Assembly: GCA_037179515.1 (NCBI GenBank)
Contig: JAXCGZ010007563.1
Span: 83,501-147,500, forward strand
Source: Halocaridina rubra
Taxonomy: Eukaryota > Arthropoda > Malacostraca > Decapoda > Atyidae
Reading direction: 5' to 3'
DNA length: 64,000 nucleotides
Positions 1 to 64,000 of the stretch are shown here, in pieces. A program made the translations under genes and the position numbers. How positions within the stretch are numbered: the first letter of the stretch is position 1; each line of letters begins with the position of its first letter. The notes below the pieces were generated by a model, which was given only the letters and a program-made list of their open reading frames with translations, searched no databases and was not told the origin of the DNA.

Positions 1-380
1 TAAAAAAAGAATTATAGAATTCATCCCCACATGAATGGATTTTTATCGAAATTAACGGATGAAGGTGCCACCAAAATGGTACATTAAGTAAATCCACTCT
101 ATCTCAGACCAAAGACTTTGGTCGATTAATCCATAGTTACTATTGTTTTACTAAATATATCTTAATTGAAATAAAAAAAAATGGAAAAAAATATAATACA
201 AGGGGTATATCATGAACCTGAAAAAAGGTCCTACACATTTTACATAAATGAATTTATGGGAATATGTCATATAATTACTGATTGATATTGTTAAGGTTTT
301 CATCAATACATGGCCATAAAGCTTAGATAAATAGAGACAAGATTAAAACAGCTTCATAACCAAGATAAATAGATACTTAC
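1..380. other. Partial intron at window edge
   Basis: AT-rich intron downstream of lectin exon 35. I see no exon, RNA gene or transposon in it. Confidence 0.5.
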
Positions 381-61683
<61,303 letters not shown>

Positions 61684-62250
61684 TCTTGGAGTTCCTCAGG
61701 GAAATACGGAAATCACTTTTCTATAGAACACTCGGAGTATAGCACAAACACACACACACACACCAAAAAATAAAAACTATTTAAACATAAGCTCATATAA
61801 TCTGGGGTAAGGGGGGGGGGTGAGAGAAGCAAGAGACTAGACAGCTTTTAAGGGAGTGAGAGTGAGTGAGTGTGCTGTCTCTCTGCTTTTCTCTCCGGGA
61901 GCCAAATGCAAGCAAAGTCTCAAACATAACAAAAGGAAGGTTTGTAAAGAAGACATAATCAGTAGACCTCCCTCTTATCCCCCCACCACACCACACACAC
62001 TCAAAAGAATACGCCTTTCATCCCCCCATACCTCTTCTCTCAATAAGAATGAATTCAATTAACACCTACAAGATAGTATTGTTTTTAATCTATGATCTGT
62101 GAAGTGTATGGGGGAGATAGCGTGGGAGGGAGGGGTCATTTAGTTGATATGGCACCAGGATCTTACCGAGTACGGCTTCCAAAAAGTAGTGTTATACCTT
62201 ATTAATTACCCTGTCAACTCAACACGGTCAATAAGTACACTATTAGATAT
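61684..62250. other. Region upstream of the first lectin coding exon
   Basis: It holds a (CA)n run at 61747-61764 and AT-rich sequence. TTTAAATAG near 61776-61784 on the minus strand is the only TATA-like string I noticed, too weak to call a promoter. The rest shows nothing recognisable. Confidence 0.3.
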
Positions 62251-62254
62251 ATGG

Positions 62255-62345
62255 GATCAGCGGTAGAACAGTATCATCAAAGGCTCGGGCTTCGATATCG
62301 GTTAAAAATTTTCATTCCCGTAGGTTTTGAAGATAGTGAAGTGAA
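62255..62345 (+). mobile_element. Possible tRNA-derived SINE head
   Basis: GGATCAGCGGTAGAAC resembles an A box and GGGCTTCGATATCGG resembles a B box. An A run and (AAT)n follow, as in a SINE tail. Confidence 0.35.
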
Positions 62346-62376
62346 TATTTTTAAAATATAAAAAAAAAAAAAAAAA

Positions 62377-62600
<224 letters not shown>

Positions 62601-62694
62601 ATAACAGTATGTAATGAGCACAGGACGGAACAAAATGGAGTCTAAAGCGCATGTACACAAAATTTCACTACTAATATACTATTTCCATCAGTGT

Positions 62695-62800
62695 ACTCGA
62701 GATGTTTTTCCAATAGGGAGTCACGAGGGGACAAAAAATCTCGATACTTAAGGGGGACTCGAACTCAGGTTACGTGGTATAGGAGCCCAGTATTTAACAA
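62695..62800 (-). mobile_element. Possible tRNA-derived SINE
   Basis: On the minus strand GGGCTCCTATACCACGTAAC is followed by a B-box-like GAGTTCGAGTCCCCC. The A box is weak. Confidence 0.35.
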
Positions 62801-62807
62801 TCACACA

Positions 62808-63015
<208 letters not shown>

Positions 63016-63167
63016 AAGAAGCTAAAATCTCACCTAATTGTTAAGCTAGGGAATTAATTCACTGTTTTGAAAACACTTTGTTCATTTTGTAACTGTGAAA
63101 TGAACAATATATTTTTAGAATCATGTGTTCATTACCTAGCTTAGCAGTTAGTAGAGAGTATACCTTC

Positions 63168-63240
63168 TTCTTTTAGACCTTTGGTGTAGGGTTGCGCCTT
63201 GGTACAGTAATTATGTGTTTTAGGTTCGAATCCATCAGGG
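63168..63240 (+). mobile_element. tRNA-derived SINE (family 2), degraded
   Basis: GACCTTTGGTGTAGGGTTGCG and AGGTTCGAATCCATCAGGG keep the order of the A and B boxes. Confidence 0.65.
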
Positions 63241-63387
63241 TATTGTTGATGCTTATATAGCATGGGATTTGAATTAAATGCGAAAATGAGGTCACGAGTA
63301 ATGTTGGGAAGAAGCTGTAAAATGAACAGAAAGTATTCAAAAGCATGCGATCATTCCCTATCTTAACATTCAGTTGAGAGGTTAGTT

Positions 63388-63479
63388 TCTTCTATTAGGC
63401 CTTCACTGGTGTAGTTGGTAGCGCCTTGGCACAGCATTTATGTGTCTTAGGTTCGAATCCCGGACAGGGGCAAAATATT

Positions 63480-63480
<1 letters not shown>
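63388..63480 (+). mobile_element. tRNA-derived SINE (family 2), best A and B boxes
   Basis: TGGTGTAGTTGGTAGCGCC and TAGGTTCGAATCCCGGACAG are close to canonical RNA polymerase III A and B boxes. The 3' end joins (TA)n at 63481. Confidence 0.75.

Positions 63481-63571
<91 letters not shown>
63481..63571. repeat. (TA)n microsatellite
   Basis: TA tract directly after the SINE at 63388-63480. Confidence 0.95.
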
Positions 63572-63578
<7 letters not shown>

Positions 63579-63769
63579 AGGAAATTTTTTATAGCAAAGC
63601 AGTGAATTGGTTAGAAATATTCCATAAATTACATTGTTTCTGGCAATATGTGATTGACAAGAATGATCTTTTGATAGAAATTTAAAACTATTGCAATTGC
63701 ATTTTTTTCTAGGTGAAATGGCACTCATCACAGAGAAAAACAATATTAAAAAATCTTAAAAATCCACTT

Positions 63770-63890
63770 AATGGGGTGGAGCGAGGGGATTGGGAATACT
63801 CTCCTCTTCATTTTCCTCCTACAAGAGTCTAAATTTTGAATTGACAGTCCCCCTTATTAAGGAGATTGTGCCCCTGTATTTCCACGGGTT
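63770..63890 (-). repeat. Degraded SINE-like repeat
   Basis: GGAGCGAGGGGATTGGGAAT and CCCCCTTATTAAGGAG recall, in reverse, the blocks of the repeat at 690-890. Confidence 0.4.
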
Positions 63891-64000
63891 CAATTCTACC
63901 GCGGGGAATTAGGAAGATATCCAACCTTGATCACCCTGCGGCACTATGACTGTTTCCACCCCCTTCGAATGGGACTGACTGAGACATATAAAACGGTGTC

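Overview
The window looks like an intron-rich animal locus. Repeat content and the style of its CR1-like, mariner and SINE sequences suggest an arthropod, most likely a decapod crustacean; this is an inference from the sequence, not a database match. No bacterial, phage or CRISPR structure is present. Nearly all long open frames in the sequence are simple repeats or transposable elements.

One host gene dominates, on the minus strand. I reconstructed 35 coding exons from 61683 down to 381, each with AG/GT borders, and the reading phase is consistent at all 34 junctions. The first 1542 codons encode a signal peptide followed by at least eleven C-type lectin domains (CTLDs) joined by short Pro/Thr-rich linkers. 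This is a mannose-receptor-like multi-CTLD protein that begins directly with a CTLD, without a ricin-type or fibronectin II domain. The eleventh CTLD is cut by the window edge, so the C-terminus (transmembrane or secreted) is unknown. CTLDs 4, 5, 6, 7, 9 and 11 carry the EPN (mannose-type) motif. CTLD2 carries QPD. CTLDs 1, 3, 8 and 10 lack a canonical sugar-binding motif.

The introns hold the rest. Two clusters (4.9-13.1 kb and 35.1-39.3 kb) contain six copies of one CR1-like LINE. Every copy with a clear boundary sits in a (CA)n/(TG)n tract in the same relative orientation. One copy (9987-12928) keeps a 940-codon frame with endonuclease and reverse transcriptase. Other elements are a 1.3-kb mariner with TIRs (18326-19635), a second LINE with a (TTTG)n tail nested in a repeat (28944-29953), a palindromic MITE family (34.5, 42.9, 43.4 and 55.4 kb), an RTE-like relic (57.7-60.1 kb) interrupted by a SINE and by a Harbinger-like element with a MADF-like frame, an LTR-retroelement gag relic (53.7-54.7 kb), and several tRNA-derived SINEs, some abutting (TA)n tracts.

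Microsatellites are extremely dense: (TA)n, (CA)n, (GA)n and (ATT)n, several over 100 bp. At least one (CT)n tract serves as the polypyrimidine tract of a lectin exon. The region 61684-64000, upstream of the first coding exon, holds only repeats and no clear promoter.
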